A DNA stretch of 64,000 nucleotides, from assembly GCF_022655055.1 (NCBI RefSeq), contig NZ_CP093384.1, positions 1,302,001 through 1,366,000 of the forward strand, written 5' to 3'. The position numbers were made by a program, and so were the translations under genes. Shown here piece by piece: positions 1 to 10,468 of this stretch. The DNA is from Vagococcus sp. CY52-2 (lineage in GTDB: Bacteria > Bacillota > Bacilli > Lactobacillales > Vagococcaceae). Numbering within the stretch: position 1 is the first letter of the stretch; the number at the start of each line of letters is the position of its first letter. The notes under the pieces were generated by a model that worked only from the letters and a program-made list of their open reading frames with translations, made no database searches and was not told where the DNA came from.

Positions 1-1265
<1,265 letters not shown>

Positions 1266-1294
1266 CTAATTATTTTATTTAAATATCATTTATA

Positions 1295-1867
1295 TTATTG
1301 TGTCACGATAACCATTGATGGTCTTAAAATACGATCATGCAATATATAACCTTTTTGTAACACTTGAACAATCACATCTGATTCTTGACCATCTTCAGCG
1401 GGAACTGTTTGGACGGCTTGATGTAAATTTGGATCAAATTTTTCACCTTCAGCTTTTATCTCTTCGATACCAGATTCTTTAAAAGCATGTAACATACTTT
1501 CTCTCACCATCTCAATTCCTTTTTTCATCGCCTCACCATGCTCATCGCTCACTTCAATTGCTAACGCACGATCTAAGTTATCCAAAGCTGGTAATAACTC
1601 TTTTGCTAATTCTTGTGCCCGATATCTAGAAGCTTCCTCACGCTCTTTTTTATGTCGATTGCGCATATTCGCAATTTCTGCTTGAGCTCTTAGGAATTGA
1701 TCTTCCATCTTATCTAAATCTTCCTGTAATGTTTGTTCTAACGATTCTTCCGTTTCGTTTTCTTCTACCACTTCTTCGGTCTCAACAGCCTCATTTGTTT
1801 CAGCTATCGACTCTTCGTCTTTTTTTTCTTCCTCGTTAACTTTATCAACTGATTCGTCTTTCTTCAC
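1295..1867 (-). CDS. grpE: Nucleotide exchange factor GrpE
   Basis: GrpE is the co-chaperone that releases ADP from DnaK. The protein has a very acidic Glu-rich N-terminus (about residues 1-45), then a long coiled-coil region and the C-terminal beta domain ending near GYILHDRILRPSMVIVTQ, typical of the family. I place the start at a GTG at 1867 (about 190 residues), because AAAGGAG sits about 10 bases upstream of it. The longer reading from an ATG at 1894 would overlap the end of hrcA and has no ribosome site. The gene lies between hrcA and dnaK and is expected to be heat-shock regulated. Confidence 0.95.
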   Translation of the reverse strand: MKKDESVDKVNEEEKKDEESIAETNEAVETEEVVEENETEESLEQTLQEDLDKMEDQFLRAQAEIANMRNRHKKEREEASRYRAQELAKELLPALDNLDRALAIEVSDEHGEAMKKGIEMVRESMLHAFKESGIEEIKAEGEKFDPNLHQAVQTVPAEDGQESDVIVQVLQKGYILHDRILRPSMVIVTQ

Positions 1868-1883
1868 TTTAGTCAGTCTCCTT

Positions 1884-2930
1884 TCACTCTCCACTATTTT
1901 CCAAATGTCGATAATATGTTTCTAGATGTCTAGATAGCTCATCCGTCAAAACATCCATAACTCCTAACAGTTTCGAATAAGACATGTTAGCAGGTCCTAA
2001 AACAGCTACTAATCCTTTGCCTCGTTGAAAAACATCGTACGATCCAGTTACTAAACTCATGTTTTGTAACAATTCATTGTTTAGTTCATCTCCAATTTTA
2101 ATATCAATTTTTTCATCTTTATCCGATATAAGAAGCTCAGTCAATTTATCTGTATCACTAATTAAGGAATACACTGACTGAAACTCATTTGGGTTTGTAA
2201 TAGCAGCAGAATTTAATAAATTCATCCCTCCACCCACATAAATTTGTTCATCAAAAGCTTGATTAAACACATCTTCGAATAAGAATAAAATATTACTTGA
2301 ATTATTAAAATAACGTTGGAGAACTAATGGAATCTCCGTTCGAAGCTTATGGTAAACTGTCAAAAGTGTTTCTCCCAACAATCGATCATTGATGATTCGA
2401 ATCATTTTTTCGATATCTTCAGTTGACACTGAACTTGGAATTGAGAACACTTGACTTTCAACATATCCTTGATCAATCACAATAATCGCCATTAATTGGC
2501 GAGTATTCAACGGAACAATTTGAAACCCAGTTAATCGACGTTCTTTTACCTCTGGCCCTAACGAAAAGGCTGTATAACTTGTTAAATCGGATAAAATATT
2601 AGCAGACCACTCAATGATTTCATTTGTGGCGTTAAACTTGCGATTAAACAATCGTTTGATACGTTGAACATCGGTAGAACTAATCTTACTAGGATCCATT
2701 AAATGATCCACATAATAACGATATCCTTTCATTGAAGGAATTCTACCGGAAGACGTGTGCATTTTTTGAATAAGACCAAAATCTTCCAATTTCGACAGCT
2801 CATTTCGAATGGTTGCTGAACTAACTGTAATCCCGTTATTCATCAAGGTCTTCGATCCAACAGGTTGTCCTGTTTCAGTATAGAGCTGAACTAATAATTG
2901 TAAGATGTGTTCTTGTCTCATACTCAACAT
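1884..2930 (-). CDS. hrcA: Heat-inducible transcription repressor HrcA
   Basis: HrcA represses class I heat-shock operons by binding CIRCE elements. The N-terminus carries a winged-helix DNA-binding region (around LVQLYTETGQPVGSKTL and SSATIRNELSKLEDFGLI). The rest matches the HrcA GAF-like effector domain, and the total of about 348 residues is normal. I choose the ATG at 2930, preceded by AAGGAAGG. An upstream in-frame GTG at 2954 lies inside the CIRCE operator and is unlikely. It is the first gene of hrcA-grpE-dnaK, directly behind two CIRCE copies, so it should repress itself. No ctsR-like operator was noticed. Confidence 0.96.
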   Translation of the reverse strand: MLSMRQEHILQLLVQLYTETGQPVGSKTLMNNGITVSSATIRNELSKLEDFGLIQKMHTSSGRIPSMKGYRYYVDHLMDPSKISSTDVQRIKRLFNRKFNATNEIIEWSANILSDLTSYTAFSLGPEVKERRLTGFQIVPLNTRQLMAIIVIDQGYVESQVFSIPSSVSTEDIEKMIRIINDRLLGETLLTVYHKLRTEIPLVLQRYFNNSSNILFLFEDVFNQAFDEQIYVGGGMNLLNSAAITNPNEFQSVYSLISDTDKLTELLISDKDEKIDIKIGDELNNELLQNMSLVTGSYDVFQRGKGLVAVLGPANMSYSKLLGVMDVLTDELSRHLETYYRHLENSGE

Positions 2931-2947
2931 GCGAATCACCTTCCTTA

Positions 2948-2974
2948 TTAGCACTCATTCACACTAAGTGCTAA
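2948..2974 (-). promoter_or_regulatory. CIRCE operator (proximal)
   Basis: This is a 9-9-9 inverted repeat with half-sites TTAGCACTC and AAGTGCTAA, one mismatch from the CIRCE consensus. It lies just downstream of the -10 element and upstream of the hrcA start, where HrcA binding would block transcription. Confidence 0.93.
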
Positions 2975-2984
2975 CTACATTATT

Positions 2985-3013
2985 AATATAACAAGGATTA
3001 ATTTTTTTGTCAA
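2985..3013 (-). promoter_or_regulatory. SigA-type promoter of hrcA-grpE-dnaK
   Basis: On the minus strand a perfect -35 TTGACA (3008-3013) is followed by a 17-base spacer and a -10 TATATT (2985-2990). Transcription would start near 2978, at the edge of the proximal CIRCE element. Confidence 0.9.
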
Positions 3014-3030
3014 CTAAAAGCCTCTCCTTT

Positions 3031-3057
3031 TTAGCACTCTTTGTTATAGAGTGCTAA
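3031..3057 (-). promoter_or_regulatory. CIRCE operator (distal, perfect)
   Basis: Perfect CIRCE half-sites TTAGCACTC and GAGTGCTAA are separated by 9 bases. The element lies upstream of the -35 box, so the heat-shock promoter is bracketed by two HrcA operators. Confidence 0.93.
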
Positions 3058-3182
3058 ATCTAACGATACCATATTAATAAAGCTTAATAAACAAAGGATT
3101 CATCTATATTATGACAAATCTATAAATGAGTAATCACAAGAATATGTCAATTTATTTTGTCAAAAAAACGAGAATAACAAAA

Positions 3183-3214
3183 AAACAGCCTAATTTTTTC
3201 TCTTTAGACTGTTT
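3183..3214 (-). terminator. Rho-independent terminator after hemW
   Basis: The arms AAACAG-C-CTAA and TTAG-A-CTGTTT form an 11-bp stem with one mismatch, followed on the minus strand by a run of seven T. It lies a few bases beyond the hemW stop codon. The roughly 120 bases between it and the distal CIRCE hold no gene that I can see. Confidence 0.8.
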
Positions 3215-3219
3215 CATAC

Positions 3220-4356
3220 TTATTTTTCTAATAAAAATTTCTCAAAAACATCATTTCCTAAAATTAATCCTTTATCCGTTAACGAAATAAAGCCATCTCT
3301 TATTTGAATCATTTCTTCCTCTATTAAACGCTCAGCGACACTTCCATAAATAGATTCAAATGTTTGACCAAATTTTTGTTCAAAATTAGGTAGAGAAACA
3401 CCTTGTTTTTTACGTAATCCTAAAAACATTTCCTCTTCCATTTGATGCTTAATCGTTAAATTTTCTGTTGTAATAGTAGGTAAGTTATTTTGTCTTAAGG
3501 GTTCTAAGTAATGTTGGATAGGTCCATGATTTTTATAACGAATATTGCCTAAATAACCACTTGCTCCTGCGCCCAATCCATAATAATGATCATTATTCCA
3601 GTAAACCAAGTTATGTTTGCTCTCTTTTCCTACTTCAGCAAAATTACTCACTTCATACTGATGTTTTCCAGCTAACGTCATGCGTTCGATAGCTCGCTCA
3701 AACATATCTCCCTCAACATCAATCCCTGGTAAATGCAATCTGCCTTGCCTTGCCCAATTATAAAACATGGTTTTATTTTCTAAAATCAATGAATACATAG
3801 AATAATGAGGTAAATCTAGTGCCAAAGCTTTATCCAGCGTGTCTTCAAAACTTTCCATTGTTTGATTTGGTAAAGCATAAATTAAATCAATACTAACATT
3901 GGAAAAATCAGCACGTTCTAAAAGAGACATCGTATCAAATACATCTTGTGCTGAATGTTTTCGACCAATTTTTTTTAATAACCTATTATCAAACGTTTGA
4001 ACTCCCATAGACAATCGATTGACCCCATGTGTTTGAAGAACTTTTATTTTATCCATTGTCAAATCACCTGGATTAGCCTCTACAGTAAATTCATCACTTG
4101 GGTTAAACGGTAATAATTCTTTTATACCACTTAATAGACGGTCGAGCTGTTTAGCAGATAAAGACGTTGGTGTACCACCACCAATATAAATGGTTTCAGT
4201 TGTATCTGATGGATAAGCTTCTTTTGTTAACTTGATTTCTTTCAACAAAGCCTCAATGTATTCATCAACAGGTTGTCCTTCAATAAATACTTTATTGAAG
4301 TCACAATAAAAACAGATATGTTCACAAAAAGGAATATGTATATAGGCTGACGTCAT
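3220..4356 (-). CDS. hemW: Radical SAM heme chaperone HemW (oxygen-independent coproporphyrinogen III oxidase-like)
   Basis: This is a radical SAM enzyme of the HemN/HemW family with 378 residues. The [4Fe-4S] cysteine motif is at C11, C15 and C18 (FCEHICFYCDF), and a GGGTP SAM-binding motif is near residue 60. It lacks the extra N-terminal stretch of true HemN, so HemW, which inserts or chaperones heme, fits better than a coproporphyrinogen dehydrogenase. Its start overlaps the end of ribF by 4 bases, so it is translationally coupled to ribF and ends the truB-ribF-hemW transcript. The HemW versus HemN distinction is inferred from length and context. Confidence 0.88.
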   Translation of the reverse strand: MTSAYIHIPFCEHICFYCDFNKVFIEGQPVDEYIEALLKEIKLTKEAYPSDTTETIYIGGGTPTSLSAKQLDRLLSGIKELLPFNPSDEFTVEANPGDLTMDKIKVLQTHGVNRLSMGVQTFDNRLLKKIGRKHSAQDVFDTMSLLERADFSNVSIDLIYALPNQTMESFEDTLDKALALDLPHYSMYSLILENKTMFYNWARQGRLHLPGIDVEGDMFERAIERMTLAGKHQYEVSNFAEVGKESKHNLVYWNNDHYYGLGAGASGYLGNIRYKNHGPIQHYLEPLRQNNLPTITTENLTIKHQMEEEMFLGLRKKQGVSLPNFEQKFGQTFESIYGSVAERLIEEEMIQIRDGFISLTDKGLILGNDVFEKFLLEK

Positions 4357-5306
4357 ATTAGTCCTCCTCTTGCATCAAAATAATCCCTTGTATTTTGTTC
4401 ATCTTGTTTTAATTGGGCAATTAGTCCATCCACATTATCAAATTTTTGCTCTCCACGTAAAAAGTGTAGCCATTCAACACTCACTTGTTCACCGTAAATA
4501 TCATCTGAAAAATCTAGAATATTGACTTCGATGGTCATTGGACGATTGCTCTCAAATGTGATATTGTATCCTATTTGCGCCATACCCATATACCATTTAT
4601 TTGCTACTTTTATCTTCACAACATATACCCCACCAGTAGGTAATAACGAATATGTTGGCACTTTAATATTAGCAGTTGGATACCCTAATAATCGACCGCG
4701 TTTATCTCCGTGTACTACAATACCCGTTGTTTCATAAGCATAGCCCAATAATTTGTTCGCTGCATACATATCACCTATCTTCATGCATTCACGAATAGCT
4801 GTTGAACTAACTTTTTCGTCATGTTCACTTAATTTTTCAACTTCAACTACTTCAAATCGACCTTTTGCATAGGTAGGTAAGATACTCATATTGGCAATAT
4901 CTTTCTTTCCATAGGTATAATCAAATCCTGCTACAACAACTTTAGCATGCAATCCTACCATGTATTCATCGACGAAATCTTGTGGCGAAAGACTGGCAAA
5001 AGAAGACGTAAACTCAATGATATATAAATAATCGACACCCAATTGCCTCATTTTTTCTTCTTTCTGCTCAATTGTTGTAATGTATTTCATTTTCTTATAG
5101 TTTACTTTTTGGAAAACAACTGCAGGATGATGATTAAATGTCATCACAGCCAATTTTAATCCTTTTTCATTTGCTATAGTCTTAGCTGTTCGGATTACTT
5201 CTTGATGGCCTCTATGAACGCCGTCAAAAAAACCTAAAGCTAACACGACATCATCCTTAGGTAAGTCACATGGATCATACGGATGATGAATATTAATAAT
5301 TTGCAT
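4353..5306 (-). CDS. ribF: Bifunctional riboflavin kinase / FAD synthetase
   Basis: RibF makes FMN from riboflavin and then FAD. The N-terminal half is the FAD synthetase nucleotidyltransferase, with LGFFDGVHRGHQEV (about residues 25-38) as the HxGH-like motif. The C-terminal half (about 185-317) is the flavokinase domain with GRLLGYPTANI. The length of 317 residues is usual. The gene lies 13 bases after truB and overlaps hemW by 4 bases, giving a truB-ribF-hemW operon. The truB-ribF pairing is the normal Firmicutes arrangement. Confidence 0.96.
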   Translation of the reverse strand: MQIINIHHPYDPCDLPKDDVVLALGFFDGVHRGHQEVIRTAKTIANEKGLKLAVMTFNHHPAVVFQKVNYKKMKYITTIEQKEEKMRQLGVDYLYIIEFTSSFASLSPQDFVDEYMVGLHAKVVVAGFDYTYGKKDIANMSILPTYAKGRFEVVEVEKLSEHDEKVSSTAIRECMKIGDMYAANKLLGYAYETTGIVVHGDKRGRLLGYPTANIKVPTYSLLPTGGVYVVKIKVANKWYMGMAQIGYNITFESNRPMTIEVNILDFSDDIYGEQVSVEWLHFLRGEQKFDNVDGLIAQLKQDEQNTRDYFDARGGLI

Positions 5307-5319
5307 AACATATACTCCT

Positions 5320-6237
5320 TTAATCGTTTCGAATCACTTTAACTGGCTTAAATAAGCCAGGTTTACTTGGGTGTTTACCATATAAACTAACAAGTTGTTG
5401 ATTGTAGAATAATGCAATCAACGGTGTGTCATCATATCCCTCAAAAAAAGAATCTGGCATCACTAATCCATTTCTGATTAATTGATACTCATCTGGTGTT
5501 AATCGTTTTTTAGGAAACGTCTCGACAGCTCTCTCAAGCGGATAGAATATTTCTGATGATTGATTATCTTCAACAAGTTCTCTTACTCTTTCTAACGTAA
5601 TGGCTTCTTTCACGTCAAACCCTCCACTTGATAACCTCGTCAAATCTGACATATGTGCCTCATAACCTAATTTTTTTCCTGTATCCACAGCAAGTGTTCT
5701 AACATACGTTCCTTTTGCACAATCCACTTCAAATTTCCAAGACTGTGTCTGTGTTTCTTCTGAAAAGATTGGTTGACTGATGCGTTTATAACGATGAATA
5801 ACTGTTTGTCTAACTGGACGATCAACTGATTCGCCTTTTCTCGCATAATCATATAATCGTCGACCATTCACTTTAACAGCAGAATACATAGGAGGAATTT
5901 GTTGAATATCACCTGTGAAAGATAACATAGCTTCATCAATTTCTTTTTCTGTTAAAGGCTTGGTAATAGGACTTTTTGCCACAATTTCCCCACTTGCATC
6001 TTCTGTTTCTGTTGAAAATCCAAGGGTTATTTCCCCAACATATAGTTTATTGGATTCTTGCAAATACTCAACAACTTTTGTTGCTTTACCGACACAAATA
6101 GGCAATATGCCATCAACATCTGGGTCAAGTGTGCCACTATGTCCAACTTTTTTTGTTTTTAAGATTTTTCTTAACTGGAAAACACAATCATGACTTGTCA
6201 TGCCACGTGGTTTCCATAGAGGGATAATTCCTTCCAT
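5320..6237 (-). CDS. truB: tRNA pseudouridine(55) synthase TruB
   Basis: TruB isomerises U55 in the T-loop of tRNAs. The N-terminal GHSGTLDPDVDGILP motif contains the expected catalytic aspartate (D38). Further on KVNGRRLYDYAR and the YVRTLAVDTG segment are typical, and a C-terminal PUA-like part follows. It has 305 residues, normal for the family. It begins the truB-ribF-hemW transcript, with an extended -10 promoter about 35 bases upstream. In many relatives rbfA directly precedes truB; here an oxidoreductase gene lies between them. Confidence 0.96.
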   Translation of the reverse strand: MEGIIPLWKPRGMTSHDCVFQLRKILKTKKVGHSGTLDPDVDGILPICVGKATKVVEYLQESNKLYVGEITLGFSTETEDASGEIVAKSPITKPLTEKEIDEAMLSFTGDIQQIPPMYSAVKVNGRRLYDYARKGESVDRPVRQTVIHRYKRISQPIFSEETQTQSWKFEVDCAKGTYVRTLAVDTGKKLGYEAHMSDLTRLSSGGFDVKEAITLERVRELVEDNQSSEIFYPLERAVETFPKKRLTPDEYQLIRNGLVMPDSFFEGYDDTPLIALFYNQQLVSLYGKHPSKPGLFKPVKVIRND

Positions 6238-6272
6238 TTGTCTTCTCCTACTCTTTTCATCATTTCCTCAAT

Positions 6273-6281
6273 ATTATAGCA
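6273..6281 (-). promoter_or_regulatory. Probable promoter of truB-ribF-hemW
   Basis: On the minus strand there is an extended -10 TGC-TATAAT (TATAAT at 6273-6278). No good -35 is present 16-18 bases upstream, which an extended -10 can tolerate. Confidence 0.6.
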
Positions 6282-6324
6282 TACTTAAAGACCTAATTAG
6301 GATAAAAGCGATTGTAAACATAAA

Positions 6325-6346
6325 AAAAGGAGGCCGCCCTCCTTTT
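6325..6346 (-). terminator. Terminator after the Gfo/Idh oxidoreductase
   Basis: A perfect 9-bp stem (AAAAGGAGG paired with CCTCCTTTT) with a 4-base loop is followed by T residues on the minus strand. It lies 10 bases beyond the oxidoreductase stop codon. Confidence 0.85.
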
Positions 6347-6355
6347 AGGTGTCTA

Positions 6356-7321
6356 TTATAATTTCCATCCCCACTCATGTCTCATGGCGTCCATCAACTC
6401 AATCACTCGTTGACTGACTTCTCGACAATCAGGAACATGCTCTAAGTCTTTTTCACTAGCCAAATGATTTAACATATCCATCTCATAGGTAAATACATCT
6501 TTTCCATCGCCTGCTTCAATGACTTGTGTTGTTCCATCATTATAAAAGATATTGGCTGTTGTCGCTCTTGGAAAATCATTAATCATTAAATAGCCTTCAT
6601 CACCTGTGACTAAAATTTGTTTTGGTAATCTTCCTCTAAACGATAACATCACACTAGCTAGTTCGTTATTTTTTGTTTTTAATGTAGTCACTGATTTTTC
6701 ATCAACGCCACTTGGTGCCATGACAACCTCAGAAGAAACTAACTCAATGTCTGTCCCTAATAAATAAACAGCTGCTGATAAGGCATATGGTCCAATATCA
6801 AATAATGCCCCACCGCCTTTTTCTAATGAGAAAAATCGATTATTTACATCATATTCTTTACAACTACCAAATGTGATATTCGCCCCACTAATTTTACCTA
6901 ACACATTTTGTTCTAATAAATGGCTCACTTCATGATACATTGGCATGAAGAATAATGTTACAGCTTCCAGTATAACCACGTGATACTTTTTCGCTAATTC
7001 AAATAACTCACGTGCTTGGTCAGCATTTAATACCATCACTTTTTCACATAATACATGTTTACCCTTTTCGATTGCTTTTTTAGCATAGTCATAATGCGTT
7101 TGATTTGGTGTTGCAATATAGACACACTCAAGGGTATCATCATTTAAAAACTCATCATAATCTGTGTAGCCATTATGTAATTGATGGGCTTCTTTAAACG
7201 TTTCAAGAGATCTTGGGTTACGATTATACACTGAATGGACCGTGTATTTTGACGTATCTACTTGCGTTACAAATTCTGTTGCAATCACACCTGTCCCAAC
7301 TATTCCGATATTTTTTACCAA
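6356..7321 (-). CDS. Gfo/Idh/MocA family NAD(P)-dependent oxidoreductase
   Basis: This 321-residue dehydrogenase has an N-terminal Rossmann fold (GIVGTGVIATEF, about residues 6-17) and a C-terminal Gfo/Idh/MocA domain (about 120-321). The family's EKP motif reads EKV here (K94), so the likely catalytic lysine is kept but the proline is replaced. Members act on sugars, inositols or dihydrodiols, and the substrate cannot be told from sequence. The start is probably a TTG at 7321 preceded by GGAGGCG. It has its own promoter and terminator and forms a single-gene unit between rbfA and truB, which suggests insertion into a conserved cluster. Confidence 0.85.
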   Translation of the reverse strand: MVKNIGIVGTGVIATEFVTQVDTSKYTVHSVYNRNPRSLETFKEAHQLHNGYTDYDEFLNDDTLECVYIATPNQTHYDYAKKAIEKGKHVLCEKVMVLNADQARELFELAKKYHVVILEAVTLFFMPMYHEVSHLLEQNVLGKISGANITFGSCKEYDVNNRFFSLEKGGGALFDIGPYALSAAVYLLGTDIELVSSEVVMAPSGVDEKSVTTLKTKNNELASVMLSFRGRLPKQILVTGDEGYLMINDFPRATTANIFYNDGTTQVIEAGDGKDVFTYEMDMLNHLASEKDLEHVPDCREVSQRVIELMDAMRHEWGWKL

Positions 7322-7350
7322 TCGAATCGCCTCCTAATTAATCTAACCTT

Positions 7351-7380
7351 AGTGTATCATACTTCATTATTATGCGTTAA
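7351..7380 (-). promoter_or_regulatory. Possible promoter of the oxidoreductase
   Basis: On the minus strand TTAACG (7375-7380), an 18-base spacer and TACACT (7351-7356) preceded by TGA form a plausible extended -10 promoter about 30 bases before the start codon. Confidence 0.45.
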
Positions 7381-7403
7381 TCATTCCTATTTTATGAAAA
7401 ATT

Positions 7404-7443
7404 AAAAAGACCAGAAGAAATAAATTTTCCTCTAGTCTTTTTT
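7404..7443 (-). terminator. Terminator of the rimP-infB-rbfA operon
   Basis: Arms around AAAAAGAC (7404-7411) and GTCTTTTTT (7435-7443), continued by AGA/TCT past a mismatch, form a hairpin that ends in T residues on the minus strand. It lies immediately after the rbfA stop codon. Confidence 0.75.
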
Positions 7444-7446
7444 AAA

Positions 7447-7794
7447 TTAATCTTTATGCAATCCTCTTAATAGTTCATCAATATGATTTCCATATTCGAC
7501 TGACTCATCTCTTGCAAAGGTAATTTCAGGTGTTTTATAGATACTTAATCTATGACCTAATTCACGACGAACTAATCCTGTCGCTTTATCCAATCCTTCT
7601 TGCGCTTTTTGCTTATCAGACGCTTTATCACTCAACAAGCTATAAAAAATAGTTGCTTCTTGTAAATCACCAGTTACTTTTACGTCAGTGATACTTACAT
7701 CTTGTACACGTGGATCACGCACTTTTTTATGTAAAATATCATTCACTTCTTTTAATATTTCTTGAGCGACACGACGATCTCGGTAATTTGCCAT
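7447..7794 (-). CDS. rbfA: 30S ribosome-binding factor RbfA
   Basis: RbfA is a small KH-fold factor that helps mature the 30S subunit near the 5' end of 16S rRNA. The 115 residues begin with the usual [16 protein letters not shown] and include [20 protein letters not shown], both recognisable family segments. It lies 31 bases after infB with a GAGGATAAG-type ribosome site, and a terminator follows, so it is the last gene of the nusA/infB operon. Confidence 0.95.
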   Translation of the reverse strand: MANYRDRRVAQEILKEVNDILHKKVRDPRVQDVSITDVKVTGDLQEATIFYSLLSDKASDKQKAQEGLDKATGLVRRELGHRLSIYKTPEITFARDESVEYGNHIDELLRGLHKD

Positions 7795-7825
7795 ATGCTT
7801 ATCCTCCTCATATAAATGAGCTGAA

Positions 7826-10150
7826 TTATTTTTTCACTTCTTCCATGATGAACCCTTCAATGACATCATCAACTTTTACGTCATTGTAATTTTCAAGAGT
7901 GGCACCACATTCAAATCCCATTTTTACCTCTTTTGCATCATCTTTAAATCGTTTCAAACTAGCTAGGTTACCTTCATGGATAACAATACCATCACGAATT
8001 AAACGAATACCACAATCACGACGAATGAAGCCTTCTGTTACGTAACATCCTGCAATTGTCCCAACTTTAGACACATTGTAAGTTTCACGAACTTGCATTT
8101 GTCCTGTAATTTTTTCAACAAATTCAGGATCAAGCATTCCTTTCATCGCTGTTTCAATTTCTTCGATAACTTTATAGATGATTCTGTGTAAACGAATATC
8201 GACTTGTTCTTGTTCTGCTTGTGTACGAGCTTGTGCTGTTGGACGAACATTAAAACCGACGATAATCGCATTACTTGCAGAAGCTAATGTAATATCACTT
8301 TCATTAATTGCCCCAACTGCTGAATGGACAATTTTCACACGAACGCCTTCAACATCAATTTTGGTTAAACTAGCAGCTAATGCTTCAGCTGACCCTTGAA
8401 CGTCCGCTTTGATAATAACGTTAACTTCTTTCATTTCGCCATCTTTCAGACTTTCGAATAAGTTATCTAATGTCACACGTTGACTCACTTGACGTTGTTC
8501 TAATAAAGCACGTTTTGCTCTTTCTTCTCCAGCTGCACGAGCTGTTTTTTCGTCTTCGAAGGTTACAAATCTGTCACCAGCTTGTGGTACATCATTTAAC
8601 CCGGTAATTTCAACTGGTGTTGCTGGTCCAGCTGTTTTATCACGACGACCAATATCGTTTGTCATCACACGCACACGTCCGTGGGTGTTACCAACAACGA
8701 TTGGGTCTTGAACATGTAGTGTTCCTTGTTGTACTAATAAGGTTACAACAGGTCCTTTACTTTTATCTAAGCGTGCTTCAATAACTGTACCGATTGCACG
8801 TTGTGTTGGGTCAGCTTTTAAGTCTTCCACTTCAGAAACAAGTAAAATCATTTCTAATAATTCTTCAATATTATCCCCAAATTTGGCAGAGATTGGAACA
8901 AAAATGGTGTCTCCACCCCATGATTCTGGAATCAAGCCATATTCACTTAATTCTTGCATCACGCGATCTGGATTGGCACTTGGTTTATCAATTTTATTGA
9001 CCGCCACAATAATTGGGACTTCTGCTGCTTTAGCATGGTTAATGGCTTCAACTGTTTGAGGCATGACACCATCATCTGCTGCTACAACCAAAATGGTAAT
9101 ATCTGTGATACTTGCTCCACGAGCACGCATACTAGTAAACGCCGCATGTCCTGGTGTATCTAAGAATGTAATTGGTTTGCCATCAATATCAATTTGGTAG
9201 GCACCAATATGTTGTGTAATCCCGCCTGCTTCACCAGATGTTACTTTTGCATTTCTTAATGTATCTAATAAGGTTGTTTTACCATGGTCAACGTGTCCCA
9301 TAACAGTCACAACAGGAGGACGACTGACTAATTTATCAGGATCAACAACATCTGCTTCAAAGAATTTGTCAATATCAGCCACATCTTCTTGAACTTTTTC
9401 TTCCGCTTCAATACCATAATCTGCCGCCAATAATTCAATTGTATCTTTATCTAATGCTTGATTTTGGTTAACCATCACACCTAATAGGAATAATTTTTTA
9501 ATAATTTCTGCTGGTTCACGGTAAATTTTCTTAGCAATATCTGCTACATTCATGCCTTCAGTGTAAACTAACACTTCTGGTAATTCTTTAAATTTACGTG
9601 GTGGTACAGCTGGCTTATTAGATGTTTGCTGTTTGCCTTTTTTATTGTTACGTCGCTTATTATTTTTGTTATAGCGATTGTTTTGGTTTCCTTGATAAGG
9701 TCGGTTACCATTGTTATTACGGTTTCCACCTTTATTTTGGTTATTGTTATTACCTGTTGAATTATTGCTTCTATTTGCTTGATTAGATGTATTTCCAGCT
9801 GGTTTTTTTGTTCCATTTGCTGAAGATTTTTGGTGATTATTTTGTTTATTCGTTGGTTGTTGTTTGTTTTGATTCTGATTATTCACTCGATTACCCTTAC
9901 TGTTATCATTATTTTCTAACTTTTTATTAGAATGATTATTTTTTTTAGCTGGTACTTGACCAGTTTTTTTATTATCTTGTCCCTTAGCTTTTGAAGGTGC
10001 TAATAGGTGTTTGACTTTGTCAATATCTGAGTCATTTAATGTACTCATATGATTTTTCACATCAACACCTGCGGACTGAGCTTTTTCTACGATATCTTTA
10101 CTTGGAACATTTAGTTCTTTTGCTAATTCATATACGCGTTTTTTACTCAT
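7826..10150 (-). CDS. infB: Translation initiation factor IF-2
   Basis: IF-2 is the GTPase that places fMet-tRNA on the ribosome. The 774 residues show an N-terminal IF-2N module (about 1-55), a long low-complexity linker rich in Asn, Lys and Gln (about 55-175), a second IF-2N module, and the G domain with GHVDHGKT (about 287-294), [12 protein letters not shown] and SAK. Domain II and the C-terminal fMet-tRNA binding domains follow. The gene follows ylxQ by 12 bases. The Asn-rich linker is strikingly biased but in frame throughout. Confidence 0.97.
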   Translation of the reverse strand: MSKKRVYELAKELNVPSKDIVEKAQSAGVDVKNHMSTLNDSDIDKVKHLLAPSKAKGQDNKKTGQVPAKKNNHSNKKLENNDNSKGNRVNNQNQNKQQPTNKQNNHQKSSANGTKKPAGNTSNQANRSNNSTGNNNNQNKGGNRNNNGNRPYQGNQNNRYNKNNKRRNNKKGKQQTSNKPAVPPRKFKELPEVLVYTEGMNVADIAKKIYREPAEIIKKLFLLGVMVNQNQALDKDTIELLAADYGIEAEEKVQEDVADIDKFFEADVVDPDKLVSRPPVVTVMGHVDHGKTTLLDTLRNAKVTSGEAGGITQHIGAYQIDIDGKPITFLDTPGHAAFTSMRARGASITDITILVVAADDGVMPQTVEAINHAKAAEVPIIVAVNKIDKPSANPDRVMQELSEYGLIPESWGGDTIFVPISAKFGDNIEELLEMILLVSEVEDLKADPTQRAIGTVIEARLDKSKGPVVTLLVQQGTLHVQDPIVVGNTHGRVRVMTNDIGRRDKTAGPATPVEITGLNDVPQAGDRFVTFEDEKTARAAGEERAKRALLEQRQVSQRVTLDNLFESLKDGEMKEVNVIIKADVQGSAEALAASLTKIDVEGVRVKIVHSAVGAINESDITLASASNAIIVGFNVRPTAQARTQAEQEQVDIRLHRIIYKVIEEIETAMKGMLDPEFVEKITGQMQVRETYNVSKVGTIAGCYVTEGFIRRDCGIRLIRDGIVIHEGNLASLKRFKDDAKEVKMGFECGATLENYNDVKVDDVIEGFIMEEVKK

Positions 10151-10162
10151 TCTCTCACCATC

Positions 10163-10468
10163 CTATTCTGTCATTAGTTCACACATCTTTCGAGAAAATC
10201 CGGTGTCACATACCCCGACAATCATACGATTTTTACCAATAGCAGAACTCAGTTCGGCTGAGGTGCATGGCGAAATCAATTTTGTATGATAACTATGACA
10301 CTTGTCTCTCATTTTTTTTTCGGTATTTTCACTTGCGTCACTTGCTAAAATCACCAAATTTACAGTATTTTTTCTCACTGACTGTAAGGTTGTTTCTTCA
10401 CCAGTCACAAGTTTACCGGCTTTCATTGCTAAACCTAGGAGATTAAGAAATCGTTGTTTATTTTCCAT
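10163..10468 (-). CDS. ylxQ: YlxQ family RNA-binding protein (L7Ae-like, Gadd45/eL30 fold)
   Basis: This is a small L7Ae-family protein encoded between rnpM and infB, as in other Firmicutes. The core reads FLNLLGLAMKAGKLVTGEE, then VNLVILASDASENTEKKM, the usual kink-turn-binding pattern. I place the start at the ATG at 10468 (about 101 residues), matching homologue length. A longer in-frame reading from 10507 adds a non-conserved extension. The start overlaps the end of rnpM by 11 bases. The family binds structured RNA, but its precise cellular role is not fixed. Confidence 0.85.
   Translation of the reverse strand: MENKQRFLNLLGLAMKAGKLVTGEETTLQSVRKNTVNLVILASDASENTEKKMRDKCHSYHTKLISPCTSAELSSAIGKNRMIVGVCDTGFSRKMCELMTE

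Noticed and set aside
2931-2954. N-terminal extension of HrcA from an upstream GTG
   Set aside because: The GTG is inside the CIRCE operator and has no ribosome binding site. The ATG at 2930 has AAGGAAGG upstream.
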